Source of the DNA: Escallonia rubra | Lineage: Eukaryota > Streptophyta > Magnoliopsida > Escalloniales > Escalloniaceae | Direction: 5' to 3' | Assembly (NCBI GenBank): GCA_033065855.1 | Contig: JAVXUO010002007.1 | Coordinates: 496,001 to 560,000, forward strand | DNA: 64,000 nt | In this document: in pieces, positions 49,417 to 61,534 of the stretch | How positions within the stretch are numbered: the stretch's first letter is position 1 | Layout: every line of letters starts with the position of its first letter | Program-made: the position numbers and the translations under genes | The notes under the pieces: generated by a model | Seen by the model: the letters and a program-made list of their open reading frames with translations, nothing else | What the model was told of the DNA's origin: nothing | Database searches by the model: none

Positions 49417-50585
49417 CAATGAATTCGACCATCTGGGATTGTTAAATATATTTTTAAAAAAAATGAAGAAACTGTATTTTGGCTCCCAATCATGTTAAAA
49501 AATGTATACATATTCCATTCCATGAAGTGCACATTGGACGGAATACATCCAAATTACCGACGCGTGAGCCACAACTATGAAATTGTATTGGAGACTATAG
49601 ATTTGCTACTGCCCGTTACTAATACAAATGCCCTTATTGTTTACTAGATATTTTCTATGCTATTTCACACATAGCTCGGTGTGAAACAACGTAAAAAAAT
49701 ATCAAGGAAGCATCGTCGTCGATAACCATGTTAACACAAAAAAATAGTTGATTGCGCTTTTACCTGGCGATTACTCCACCTTTTCTACGAGGTACAAATT
49801 GGTGGTAGCGACGAACTGAGTTGCCTATGATGAGTTTCGACGGGTGCTAGGACAATAAGGGGGGTTAGGCCATGTTTATACTCTTGATCTTACAAATTAA
49901 AAAAATGATGGCTTCTAGTGGAGTCGCCGTGAAGCACGCGTTGGAGAATTACGAGGTGCGTTGCTACATGCTTGGTTTGTGATGGCATAAACTATGGTTG
50001 TTTTTCTAGTTTTTGTAGTGGCCTCAAACAAGATCCTTATTAGTGCCCACTCCATTCCTGGTGCTGTAAATCTTGTAGACCAAGGTGCGTTAGGGTCGAT
50101 TTGGTTTGTGATGTCCAAATATATGGTCGTTATTTAGTACTCGTGGCCAAAAATTATGCTGTTGAGGTCTCTGATGTCTATTGCTACAATTTTGGATGAT
50201 GTGGATGCCAAATTCAATGGTTGTCGAGCTTCGCCCAATTCTCCCCTTCGATTCTGGTAATAGATCGCAATATAACATTTTGGAACTATTAATTAAAAGG
50301 TGGAAACATGTTGCTATGACTTACGTGGTTATAATGGTTGCAGAAGTTGTTTTCTCTACGAGTAGGCTATTATGTCGCATGTTAAGTGACGATCATTAGA
50401 ATAAAAGCAACAGTAGCTATGTGATTACAACTCTCCTTCTCCCTCTTGTTGCCAATAGAGAGGAGCAAAATACCATAATCAATTCCTTTGGTGTTCTCCC
50501 GAATAAAAAGTCCAGGCATGCCACCATGATAACTTACACATAAGTTGATTAGAACAACAAAAAGAAAAAACCCTATCGCTTCTAT
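49417..50585. other. Intergenic region
   Basis: No gene is recognised. Short frames on both strands lack family signatures. The right end adjoins the decayed F-box fragment. Confidence 0.5.
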
Positions 50586-50725
50586 AGTACCACTCGGTGT
50601 TCTCCATTTCCGCTTAGCGACGGTAAGAGGCATCGGAGGTAGAGATTGTGATTCCGCCTCAGGCTCAATTACAATCGGTGACTGGCTAAAACATTTGAAG
50701 TCCGAACCACCGGATGATGTAATTG
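50586..50725 (+). pseudogene. Truncated 5' copy of the adjacent F-box/FBD gene
   Basis: A stretch 370 bases upstream of the intact F-box gene matches its leader and first codons. It shares CTCAGGCTC, then a VTT/ITI-DD/GD-KRLK/KHLK-EPPD pattern: the fragment encodes SGSITIGDWLKHLKSEPPDD where the gene has SGSVTTDDRQKRLKTEPPDR. Similarity stops just before the F-box core. The ATG equivalent is lost and the frame then runs into unrelated sequence. It is a relic of a tandem duplication or an aborted third copy. Confidence 0.65.
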
Positions 50726-50963
50726 GCTTTTGCCGTGAATTATCCAATTTGACCTTCAAAATTAAACATGTATCCAAGAAGGACCGGCTCCTACGAGTAG
50801 TATTTCAATTAGGTGCAGGGTGGCTGAGAAAAACAGTTGTGGGGTGTTTCGCGCAAATGAACCAAAATTAAGGGGCCTCATGTGCATTTAGTTAATCCCT
50901 TTAAACAGAAAATTCCCGCATTACTTTTGAGTGCCACCATTTGCGGTTCCCATCCCCTCAACT

Positions 50964-53159
50964 ATGGCAAGCGGCGGCGGCGGTGGCGGTGGCGATTTTG
51001 GCTCAGGCTCGGTTACAACCGATGACCGGCAGAAACGGCTGAAGACCGAACCACCGGACCGTCTCAGCGCCTTGCCGGACTCACTCCTCCTCCACATTCT
51101 CTCTCTGCTGCCCACGAACCAAGCCACCCAAACAGCTTCATTATCCAAACGGTGGCTCCGCCTCTGGCATTCCGTACCCTCACTAACATTCTCTCAGCAC
51201 CAAATCAAAACTCGTAAGTTCATTTCCTCCATCAACAGAACCCTAGCCCAATCCACCTGCCCCGAAATCAACAAGTTCTCCGTAAGAGTCGCATACAAGC
51301 CGAAATTCGCGCCCGATATCAGCCGATGGATCGCGTTCGCAATCGGCAGAAATGTGCAAGAGATTGACCTAGAGCTGAAGAACTTTGACTACTACAAGGG
51401 GTACGATTTGCCTCAGGAGATCTTCACCGGCTTATCGATTAGAAAGTTGCGCTTATCGGAGTGTGATATTGCGCCGGTCGGCGTAATTAGCTGGCGATTA
51501 CTCAAGAACTTGTCGATTGAACATTCTCATTTGAGCGGAGATGTTATTAGGAAGATATCTACGGGCTGTCCCGTGCTGGAAAGCCTAGTATTGAACGAGT
51601 GTCATGTTGTTGATGGTATCACTCGTGTTGAAATTGATTCAATTAGTTTGAGTGAATTGGTGATAAATGGTTATTGGGATCCCTTCAAAGTAGACGAGTC
51701 GTTGTTGGAAGTATCGGCTCCTAATGTTCGGTTCTTGGAGATAACTGGAGATTGGGGGAAGAAGGGGGTGAAGCTGGTGAATGTATCATCTTTGTTTGAT
51801 GTTAAGCTTGATTTCGTTCGATTAATGAACATAGGTGATGACAGAGATAATTATAAGCAAGAATGCGATACGTTATTTGATGTCGTTTCTAGCCTTGGAC
51901 ATGTGAAGAGGCTTATGATAGGGTCCTGGTGTATTATGGTCAGTTCTTTTAGAGTTTGATCTTTGTTAATTAATATTTTTTAGTTTTTACATTGACTTTG
52001 ACTTGCATTTGTCCCGTGTTGCTGTATGATGAAGGTTCTATCGATGCTCGAGTTGAAAGGTTCGCCATTGCCTCGATCGCAGCGCAGATATTTAACGATA
52101 GATGCTGAGATGAGGAAATGGGAGCTCCCAGGGATAGCAGCCTTGCTACAAAGTTCACCTGATGTGGAGAACTTAGTGATAAACTTGAAATCTTCTTCTG
52201 AGGTATGTTTTTCTGCTCTCCCGGTTGCTTAGTTGTGCTTTGTTTATTTATGTGTTTTTAGAGAGCACGAATTATACATGTTGTTATACAATGGATCTTT
52301 AGGACGCACTCACAAAGTACTTTTATATGATATAGATGAACGAAGTGATATACCTACATGTGCAGACACACAGCAATACAGGGGGAATTCAGGAAGAAAG
52401 TTTGATAATGGCCGTTCGTTTGTGATATGAACGGGTGAAGATCAGCTAGATAAAGAAACAATTATCTAGCACTACATCTGTATTGGCCCATATGTGGAAA
52501 AAGATAAGAAAGCATGATACTAGATAATATATCCTGAAAAAGGCTAAAGCAGACAGCAGAATATACGATCTAGTGCTCAAAGTTTATCTTATTAATATAC
52601 CTGTAAAATGACGGTGGTCAAGTATTACCATATGGTATACATTGTGTAGAACATTCCGACGCTTGTGGCGAAATCAGTGAGTTTGGAGTGAAGTTTTGTG
52701 TTGATTTTTAATCAATGAACTAATCATATGCAACCAGTAGAACCGCTTGTTTTCTGAACTTGTTTTTCCTAGAAGTAGACTAATGTATCCTGCCTAATGA
52801 AATTTTTTGTGTAGATCATTTTCAGCAGAACCTTTACTGACCCCATAACCTTTGTCGACTCTTATAACTTCGATGGTGAGGACTACTGGACATCAAGACT
52901 TCTTTGGGTCCTCAAGCTCAAATCTGTTAAGATATCTCGCTTCTGGACAAGTTATTGCAGATACACCTTTTCGTTTGTAGAAGTTTTGCTTAAGCATGCA
53001 TTGGCACTTGAGAAACTAGTTCTTGATGTGCCAAGTTTCTTTCGCAGCGGAGATATGGTATGCTGTTTGGATCAGAGTTTTGAACAAGTTGAAGAATTGT
53101 TAAGCTTACCAAGATACTCCCGCAAGGCCGTAATTCTATTTAGTAGGCAACATCCATGA
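50964..53159 (+). CDS. F-box/LRR/FBD protein, 495 aa (paralogue A)
   Basis: A plant F-box protein of the F-box/LRR/FBD class, presumably an SCF ubiquitin-ligase substrate receptor; its substrate cannot be told. Exons 50964-51938, 52035-52202 and 52815-53159 code 325, 56 and 114 residues plus stop, all phase 0. The N-terminus is Gly-rich. The F-box spans about 31-75: PPDRLSALPDSLLLHILSLL, with SLSKRWLRLWHSVPSL. LRR-like segments follow (about 130-310), e.g. SIRKLRLSECDIAP, LLKNLSIEHSHLSGD, PVLESLVLNECHV, NVRFLEITGDW. The FBD-like C-terminus has LLWVLKLKSVKISRFW and VEVLLKHALALEKLVLD. The ATG was chosen because upstream in-frame codons lack ATG and it matches the mirrored paralogue's position. 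Paralogue B at 59168-61403 shares intron positions and phases. This gene class evolves quickly by duplication. Confidence 0.92.
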
Positions 53160-53947
53160 ATTTGCAATCTCATCGAACATTATCAGGTACTAACCGAACA
53201 TCATGTATATTTTTGGGATCCTTCTTAGCTTGTGTCTGGAGGCGGAACTTCATAGCTCAACTGTTCTCTTTGCGTAATCCAACTTTTTCCAAGCTTCTGC
53301 AACTGGTGTCTCAATGTAGAAGTCCTTAAGCTATCTTGTTTTATATCTGAATTTTTGGTGGTTCTGATTTACCTCATTGCTGTTCCCATTAAGACATGGT
53401 TATTTGCTCACCTGCTGCTTTACATCAATTATTACATTCATATGGGTGGGTATATGCAGAATTAGGCTGATAGTCTACTTGTCTTGTACATCCTTTCCAG
53501 ACCGTAGTGCTTAACTATATGCTAGACATGATGTACATCTTAACTAGTAGGAGCATATAGTCGAATTCCGTGAATAGACTATTCTGCTATTAGTTGGTTG
53601 GAATATTGGGAAGTTTACAGAGTTGATTTTCAGTTGAATGTGAGAGATTATACTATTATATTGCCTGGCTTGCAATCACCGAGTTCGAAGCCAAACTAAT
53701 ACAATTATATAATGGTAACACAACTTCTGCCAGAAGTAATATTATTACCATAATAAGATGCAATGGTTTTGGGATTTCTGTGCACACTGCTTTTTGCATA
53801 TAGTGATCTTCGTTGCAAGATACGTACCTTAATCTGATTGTGCTCGGTTACAAGCTGGCTTTTTTATGTGCCGTAGCTGATCCTTTGTGTTTTTACGGTA
53901 TATCTGTAGCAAGTACTTGTAGCTGCCCAAATGAATTTACCATTGTC

Positions 53948-54150
53948 AGCTGGCTTTTAGGAGATGTGGTTTTCTGCCTTACTCCATCAACCTCGTCTTT
54001 AGGATAATACTGACCTATTAAGATGCACAGCTGTGGACACAACAGCACCATAGAGCTACCAATGTATGCCATTGTATACTCTGAAGCTGGCTTCTAAGAA
54101 ATGTGGGTCTCTGCCTCTTCATCAATCAAGTTTGTACAAATCTAGGAACT
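53948..54150 (+). repeat. Two copies of a flank repeat shared with paralogue B
   Basis: Copies at about 53948-54010 and 54083-54150 each run AGCTGGCTT(C/T)TA, then a GTGG(G/T)T-TCTGCCT core, then CATCAA and a TTTAGG- or CTAGG-like word. The same unit occurs three times in the opposite orientation at 58423-58900, beyond the stop of the inverted paralogue. Confidence 0.65.
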
Positions 54151-54677
54151 AAACTTGTCTTGGCGTCTAAGAAATGTAGGTTTCACATGAGTTGTTAGAT
54201 GATAGATAGTCCCGCAATTAAAACGTACAGTAGCGTGATCGACTATAAGTAACAGCAGCAGGGAATTACAATATCAAAATGATATGCAAGGACACCCTCG
54301 TAATCATCTGCTTTTAACAAATAAAAAGCCAACGGGCATCCTTTTTGGAAAGGAATAAAAGCACCCTATCACAGCATGAGCAGCTGTGGGGTTAGTTTTG
54401 TGGAAATTTCAAAACGTCTGTCAGTACCTGCTCAGGCAAGATGAATCTTTTAGTAGAAGGTTTTAGTGAACCATACCAAACTGCCTAAACATGAGTATGA
54501 CCTGAACTGGAAGCCAAATGGTTGGAGGCTGGAAGAGAACCACTTGCTCTTTAACCTTGAAGCGACTGTACGTAAAGCTCAAACACTAGTCGAGATCAAG
54601 GCTTTGTGCTTGCAAAACCAAAACGTATCCTCGATGAACTGTTGCAACAAGTAAGCTCTCACTTCGTGATACTCCTT

Positions 54678-54768
54678 ACACGTGTGAAATGTAGGATAGT
54701 ATATTGACTACACTAGGTTTCACGTGTTCATAAACCTCGCTTCCTACACTACATTTCACGTGTTCTAA
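54678..54768. repeat. Short inverted repeat
   Basis: ACACGTGTGAAATGTAGGA on the left is mirrored by TCCTACACTACATTTCACGT on the right, with a related TTTCACGTG between. It may be a small foldback or MITE remnant; no target-site duplication was identified. Confidence 0.5.
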
Positions 54769-55294
54769 GATCTTCGAAATAAGTTCATCAACCATTCTTT
54801 GTTGAAATTGATTTTTTCACTCTTACTTTGAATTAATTCATTGCATTTTGTGCGGAGGGGTCAAATAGGCTTACAAAGTACTCTTGAAAACTTTTTTTTT
54901 TTGGGGAGTAAAAAAATTAACTCCGTTATAAAGTAAACTTATCATTTTCCGTACTTTATTTTGATTTCCTTCCGAATATGCTCCTCGTATAAGCATATTC
55001 TTTTTGTTACTCTATGAAGCAACATCTGTATCCTACGGATCAAAAAGTGTTGTTTTAAATTTTAGGCCTAATTCAGCAAGGAGCGGACCGCAAGTGTTTT
55101 AGTTGGCTTAATTGTAAAAACATGTTGCAGCTGCTATTGAACAATTTATCAGGATTAAATAACTAAGAACTACACAAATAAAGCTATACAAAGTCCAATT
55201 TAACAAAGCTAATTCTGCAAACATTTAATCAAGGTAAAACCCAGCTTGGAATCTTGCATTGCATGCAAAAATGGTCAAGAGAGATCGCTTCGGT

Positions 55295-56491
55295 CAGGGG
55301 CGGAACTACGCTTGTACAAGGGGGTGCTGTAGCCCCCCTCAGATTTTGAAAAAATAAAAATAAAAAAATAATATATATAGTGTTTTTTTTTCATTTCCAA
55401 CTTTTCCTCTCTCTCTTTCTCTCTCCTCCTCTCGGCCGGCTCACAGTCTCACAGTCACCGGACAGCGGTCACCGGCTCACCGAACTGCATTTATGCCGGT
55501 CGGCGGTCGCCGTCAGTGAAGCTCTCACGCCGTGACGCCGGCATCTCTCCTCCAGTCCTCCTCTCTCGGCTCTCTCAGCCATCGCGGCTCACCGCACCGC
55601 CCGCACACCGGCACCACCCACCGACCCACGGCCACTGGTCGTTGGCTCAGCTGGGCTCATCAGTTGGTCGCCGTCTGTCCCCCAAAGCGCGAAGCCGGCG
55701 AAGGCCTTCCTCAGTCCGGCGGTCCCCACCCCATCTCCGGCAAGTCCCCACCCAACTCTGGCGACTCTGGCTAGAACAGATCTGGGCGGCAGATCTAGCT
55801 TAGATCTACCGTCTACGAGCCGGCGCACGAATCGAGGAAGTTCTGCCACTGCCGTTCGGCGGTCACGACCCTTAAAATAGTGAAATTGCAGATCTGACTT
55901 TGAGTTTCAGTCGACAACATTGCGACAACGACGCCGTTCTGATTTCTGAGGACCGAGGTCAGTGTGCATTTTGAACAATTTCTTTTGCTATTGGGAATTG
56001 ATTATTTGATTAGAAATGTTAGGTTGTTAGTTGTGTATTTGATAATTTAGATTACTAATTGATGCTTTATGGATGTTAATCGTACATTGAACACTTAGAT
56101 TTGAGATTGTTGATGGAGGATGAGACCCAATTGGATTTTTATCCCATTTGAGCATTGATTATTTGATTGATAATTTTAGGTTGAGTTAATTTTACATTTA
56201 AAAATTGAGATTATTTTCATGCTGATTATATGTTGTTAATTGTGCATTGAGCATTTGAGAATTGAGATGGTTGATGGAGGATGAGACCCAATTGGATTGA
56301 GATGTCGGATATGTGATTTAGTTGAATGGTGGGGTGAAATTAAGTTAATTAGGTTAACGCGATAATAAAACATGACTGGAAAAGTAAAAGAATAAAATAA
56401 TTGACTGAAAAAGTAAAAGAATAAAATAATTGATTGTCAAATCCTTCGATATATTTTTAGCCCCCCAGATGAAATCCTAGTTCCGCCACTG
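55295..56491. mobile_element. Non-autonomous hAT-type element, 1197 bp
   Basis: A perfect 8-bp target-site duplication, GCTTCGGT, lies at 55287-55294 and 56492-56499. The ends read CAGGGGCGGAACTA on the left and CAGTGGCGGAACTA inward from the right, a hAT terminus common in plants. The left interior (55430-55870) is strongly GC-rich (CGGC/CCGCC), giving overlapping frames that I do not trust as genes; the right interior is AT-rich, with a duplicated ATGGAGGATGAGACCCAAT-like word. No transposase is recognised. Confidence 0.9.
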
Positions 56492-56499
56492 GCTTCGGT

Positions 56500-58422
56500 C
56501 ATTAATCTCTTGGTTCGTATTATGCAGCTAATCCTATCGATCTGTACTCCCAAGGGCAAGCTCCAACATCAGTCCCGGGGTGGGTATGTACGAACATCAA
56601 CTCTTAATAATTAAGAGCCTAAAACTTTCAGCGAGTATGATAATCTGTATGAGTAGATTTTATATATGGTTAAGGGCACGTAGGATGCTTTTCATGGTTT
56701 TTAGCAATTAGATAAACAAGGAGAACATTTAGGTGATAAAAGTAAGTGTCAATTCTCTAGATTCAAAATCTAAGTAGATTGTAATAATAAAAATCACATC
56801 TAGCCGCTTATTATCAAATTTACAAAGATATTGTTGGTTGATGAAAGACACTAACCTGTTTTTAGAAATAGACGGTAATAAAGTCCATATGTTGAAAGTA
56901 TATGCTGCTCCGGTGTGCATATAGGCAATAAAAATTGACAAAACTGAATGCCTTAGAGCCTCTTTTATTTCCTCTCTACTCTCTGTTTGTTGCTTTAGAA
57001 CCTTCACATTTCACTATTGTTGCTAAAAGCTATGAAAGAAAGGCAATTAAGTGATCATAAAGATTCCTCTAAAACATTTGTAAATTAAATGTTTAAAGTG
57101 TGTTACCGCCTGCTTTCATGGATTAAGTTAATTGGATTAACAAATATGTTGGGTTCAGAAAATGCACTAATATGGATTGTTTAAAGGAAAGAGAATGACA
57201 AACTCCATTAATCCAAAGGCATGGGAAGGTACACTCAGGGCTTGAGTGATTTTTTCAAATGTTTGTAATATTTTAAAAGTAAACTTATTGACACCTTGAT
57301 CGAACACTCTATCTGCGGTCCATAATATCAATTAAATTGTAGATAACTTTTGGAAGAACATAATATAAAGTATGTTCTGAACATAATCAAGATTTTTGGA
57401 TCTCTGGAGACTATTTATCTATTATACATGGTGGGTGATCGTGTCATTAACTATTAATTCGTTGCTATATATTTAATTGCAGTGTCTGTCATATATTTCA
57501 TTCCAGAATAATGAAAAAAAAAAGGCTTAGAAACTCTAAAAGATTTAATGGAGAGAAACATTTGTTGTATTGAGATTGCTAAAAGTAACTTTGGATAAAT
57601 TTTTATGTTTTCGTAAGCTTTTTCGTAAGTTTATGGTGTCATGCAATAATCTTTTAAAAAGATCTTTTGATCTCCTGGCACTGAGAAACAAAGGAGAAAA
57701 CGCAAAGCATTGAACTATTGAAACTGCTAAATGCAATGAGGATTTAGTAATGATTTATTGGAATGGCAAGCTAGAAATGAATTTGAGAACCCACACCTCC
57801 TGTTCCTTTATCCTCCCTCCTTTCTGCGGTCCTTGCCGAATGGAAAAACAGTGTTCCAGCAATTCACATAATGATATGGGCTTGTCGATGATGCTTGACA
57901 ACCATTTTCGTATGTAGTTAATGGTCGCGTCTTCTACCATTGGTGTAGGTATCCGTCTTTCTTTCCGCCAGTCCCATCTCTCCCTCCGTAATTAATTCTA
58001 AAACCAATACTGTAAAGAACCTGCTTGAGCTCTCATGCGTGCTAATCGTTCCAGTGAAAGACCTCGTTCATCCGTGGCTTTTTTAAGAACTTCCATTGTT
58101 CGCAATGTGTGCCCCTGGGTATGGGTGACACAGTAGTTTTAATTCTGTTTTCATGGAGATTAGCGTCGTGTGAATTATTTATTAAATAATAGATTCCAGG
58201 GGATAGTCTTAAGTACTTCTATTCTGCACCAAGCCCTTGATTTTTAGAGCTTACTTGAAATGACCTTTTTTATATATGTGGGCACGGATCTCCTCATCTG
58301 AAGCATCAAATGTTCGCTCTGAAATGATATTAAAACATACAGACCACCATTCTCGGTAAGACAGGAGAATTTTGCCTACTCCCTAGATAAAGAATAAATA
58401 ACAACACAGTGCTTCTCTTAGA
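56500..58422. other. Intergenic region between the F-box paralogues
   Basis: AT-rich DNA without recognised genes. Frames of up to about 90 codons are isolated and lack signatures. Confidence 0.5.
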
Positions 58423-58900
58423 TGGGGAGGGGAGTGAGGTGGTGAATGGAGGCATAATAAGTTGGTACTCAATTTCCCGAAGACCTAATTGCTGAAATAA
58501 GAAGGCAAAAACCCAAATATCCTAGAAGCCAGCTTCATATGTGGCAATTCTGCCAAGATCTCTTCGTTAGTTGGGGGAAGAATCCACCTGAAACGTTTTT
58601 GGAGGAACGTGCCGGGAGATAATTTAATTTGGTCAGACAAAGTGTGGTTGGTAAACAAGAATAAAGATTGGTTTTTTAGCAAGGGGGAGTGAGGGAGGCA
58701 TGATTAGTTTATAACAGTTTCCTAAAGACCTAGTTGATGAAACAAGAGGCAAAAACCCACCTCCTCTAAGCCAGCTTCTTCGGGATGGGCTTGATGCGGG
58801 GAGGGTGATGCATAATTGGATTGATAATCAGTTTCCCAAAGACCTAATTGATGAAATAAGTGGCACAAACCCACCTGTTTCAGAAGCCAGCTTCTGAGTA
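58423..58900 (-). repeat. Three copies of a ~100-bp repeat beyond paralogue B
   Basis: Units at about 58423-58539, 58684-58784 and 58798-58900 share GAGG/GATGCAT-like, TTTCC-AAAGACCTAATTG, AATAAG-GGCA-AAACCCA and GCCAGCTTC words in the same order. Read on the minus strand they match the two units at 53948-54150 behind paralogue A. Stops occur in all frames, so they are not exons. Confidence 0.75.
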
Positions 58901-59167
58901 GCCGAAGGTAAATACATATATGGCCAACTCTAAGTACTGCAGATAAGAATCAAGAAACCCATATGTTTGATAACACAGATTATGGTAGACATCTTGAAAA
59001 GAAGTTTAAAAAGAAGATAAACATCGACATACAAGTTCCCTTACAATGAAAACAGCCAGAGTACGAAGTCCCACCTCCAAACACAAGCCAAATATGTATC
59101 CAAAATGCTCATACATGTCTGGTAAGTATGTCTAGCAATACCTAATGTGACTGGAATGTCATGGACG

Positions 59168-61403
59168 TTACCTACTTAATAGAACTACGGCATCACGGGA
59201 GGATCTTGGGAAACTTAACAATTTTGCAGCTACTTCGAAGTCATAAGGGGAGGAGTTCTTTGAATGTCCTATACCATCAAATCTTCGTGCATTAAGAACT
59301 ACTTTCTCAAGAGCCAACGCGTTCTTAAATAGAACTTGCAGAAGCGAAACTGTGAAACTGCAATGACTTTCCCAGAAGCGAGGAATCGTAACAGATTTGA
59401 GTTGAAGGACCCAACAAAGTCGTGATGTCCAGTAGTTTTCACCGTCAAAGTCGTAATGCCTGGTGAAGCTTGTGCCAAGATTAAACTACAAACAATGATC
59501 TCATTAGGCAGGATACTTTGTTTCAAGAGGAAACAACTTCAAGAAAAGTTTTGCAGGTCTCGAGAATGATCCAAAGTATAACAAACAGGCCACTACTGTT
59601 ATTTTGTTGGTTGCTAATTGATAGACAAATCAACAGGCAACTTCAATTAAAAACTACCAGGACTGCACCACAAGCGTTTGAAAGTTATTTACACAATGTA
59701 ATCCTATCACCTAGTAATACACTTAACATCTTTTGTTTATGAAGGCTGTGATTCTGTTCCCGACACTGCAACTTATGCATTCTTTAACCCTTTTGGTAAA
59801 GTATCTTCTTCTCAATTATATTCCTTTTCCTTGGTTTAGGCTTAAATTAGCCGCTAACACAGAATTACATGTTACCTAAGGACACGAATAAACAAATGTG
59901 TCCACTTTCCTTAAGGTTTAGGCTAGTCAGCTCTTACAGTTCTTCGATCTTGATGTTGTGTACACTGACCCACTTACTGCTGACTTCAGTCAAGCAAGCA
60001 GGTCGAGCCTCATTTGGTTAAACTTAGAAACTAAACATTTCACCAAGTGAATATTTGCATAGTGCTTCTATTCAATCCCCCCCCCCCCCACCCCCCACCA
60101 CCAACCCCCAAAACTATCTAAGACGTCTGTACGAACAATGTAAAATCAAGGGAAACCAGAAAGGCCTACCTCATCATAGGAGTGAAAGAAACTTTGCAGG
60201 TTTATGACTAAGATCTCCGCGTCAGGTAAACTTTGTAGCAAGGCTGCTATTCCCGGGAGCTCCCATTTCCTCATCTTAGTGTCTACCGTTAAACACTTGC
60301 ATAGGGATCGTGGCAGTGACACGCCTTTCACCTCCAGTATGGATAAAACCTGTTTCGAAAGCCAGGACAGGAAGAACCCAATCAAGTTAAAGCCACAAAG
60401 TAAACGTAACAAAACGAATCAAAGACTATACCACAACAAAACTGACCTGTATACACCAGGATCCTAATGTAAGACTCTTCACATGTCGCACGCTTGCAAG
60501 GAGATCAAACATCATCTCTCGTTGCTCCTTGTAATCATCGTAGGTATCCTCGACAAATTCCTCAGTCGTCTGAACAAAATCGAGTTTAACACTAACCAAG
60601 GATGACATGTTGACTAGTCTAACCCTCTTCTTCTCCCATCTTCCAGTAATTTCCAGAGACCGAACACTAGGAGCCGATATCTCCAAAAACGATTTATCAC
60701 CAGAAGATCTGAAATCATAACCAGTGATCACCAACTTATCCAGGCTCTTAGAATCAAACTCGATACCGTTCATAATTATACACGAGCGCAGCACTAGGGT
60801 TTCCAACGCGGGGCAACCAGATGACACCTTACAAATCGCATCCCCGGGCAAATGAGCGTTTTCAACTGACAAATCCTTAAGTAATTTCCAACTAATTATG
60901 CTATTCGGCACGATATTACACTCGTGCAAACGCAATTTAATCAATGACGAACACGAATAGATCTCTTGAGGTAAATTGTAACCCATGTAATCATCGAAGC
61001 AACTGATATTCAAATCGAGATCTTGCACGTTCTTGCTGATAGCCAAATTCAACGAACGGTCGAGATCGGCTGCAGATTCAGGCTTGTACACTTCGACCGT
61101 TAATTTCTTCAAATCGGAGCAAGTGGATTTAGCGAGGGTTTTGTTAACAAATGCTAGAAATTTGCGATCTTGGGAGCCGTCGTAGCGGAAGACGAGCGAC
61201 GTAACGGAGGGCCAGAGGTGGGGCCACCGCTTGGACAGGGAGCCTGTCTTGACGACGTCGACGGCGGGGAGGAGAGAGAGGATGTGAAGGAGGAGCGGGT
61301 CAGTTAAGGCGCTCAGCCGGTCTGGGAGTTCGGGCTTCGGCCGTTTCGACCGGTCGGCCGGTGGGCTTGGGCGGGCGAGGGAAGTGCCTCCTCGTTGTGC
61401 CAT
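59168..61403 (-). CDS. F-box/LRR/FBD protein, 484 aa (paralogue B)
   Basis: The inverted paralogue of the gene at 50964-53159, with the same class and inferred SCF adaptor role. Exons in coding order: 61403-60447, 60349-60170, 59485-59168, coding 319, 60 and 105 residues plus stop, all phase 0 and at the same positions as in paralogue A. The F-box spans about 26-70: ELPDRLSALTDPLLLHILSL and GSLSKRWPHLWPSV. LRR-like repeats follow, e.g. SLIKLRLHECNIVPNS, LLKDLSVENAHLPGDA, PALETLVLRSCIIM, SVRSLEITGRWEKKRV. Exon 2 keeps VLSILEVKGVSLPRSL and MRKWELPGIAALLQSLPDA, nearly identical to paralogue A. The FBD-like tail has YWTSRLCWVLQLKSV and VLFKNALALEKVVLN. The acidic-linker region differs most. The frame is intact, so it is probably expressed. 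A Mutator-like element begins 130 bp upstream of its ATG. Confidence 0.92.
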
Positions 61404-61534
61404 CGATTTGACAGTTTCCGTTTGGTGAAGCGTGAAGGGTTAGAAATGAGATGGCGGGAGTTTTTCTTTATCCGATTAGGGATTCGAAAAAAGTGGCGCC
61501 AATTTTAAGGTGGTCAAACTTTTGGAAAATTTCA

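Larger units (their letters stand above)
53160..55286. other. 3' flank of paralogue A, with repeats shared with paralogue B
   Basis: No further exon is evident. About 53200-53275 matches the 3' flank of paralogue B (its complement near 59045-59110), sharing GGCTTGTGT-like, TCTGGAGG and GGAACTTC-like words. Two copies of a repeat containing AGCTGGCTTCTAAGAAATGT begin at about 53948 and 54083. A short inverted repeat around ACACGTG/AAATGTAGG lies at about 54678-54768. The rest is AT-rich. Confidence 0.55.

Noticed and set aside
50931-50963. Upstream start for F-box paralogue A at 50931
   Set aside because: The codon is GTG; nuclear plant genes rarely start so, and the ATG at 50964 matches the paralogue.
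55516-55849. GC-rich frames of 80-95 codons on both strands
   Set aside because: All overlap each other within the hAT element's GC-rich half and show only Arg/Pro/Ser bias.
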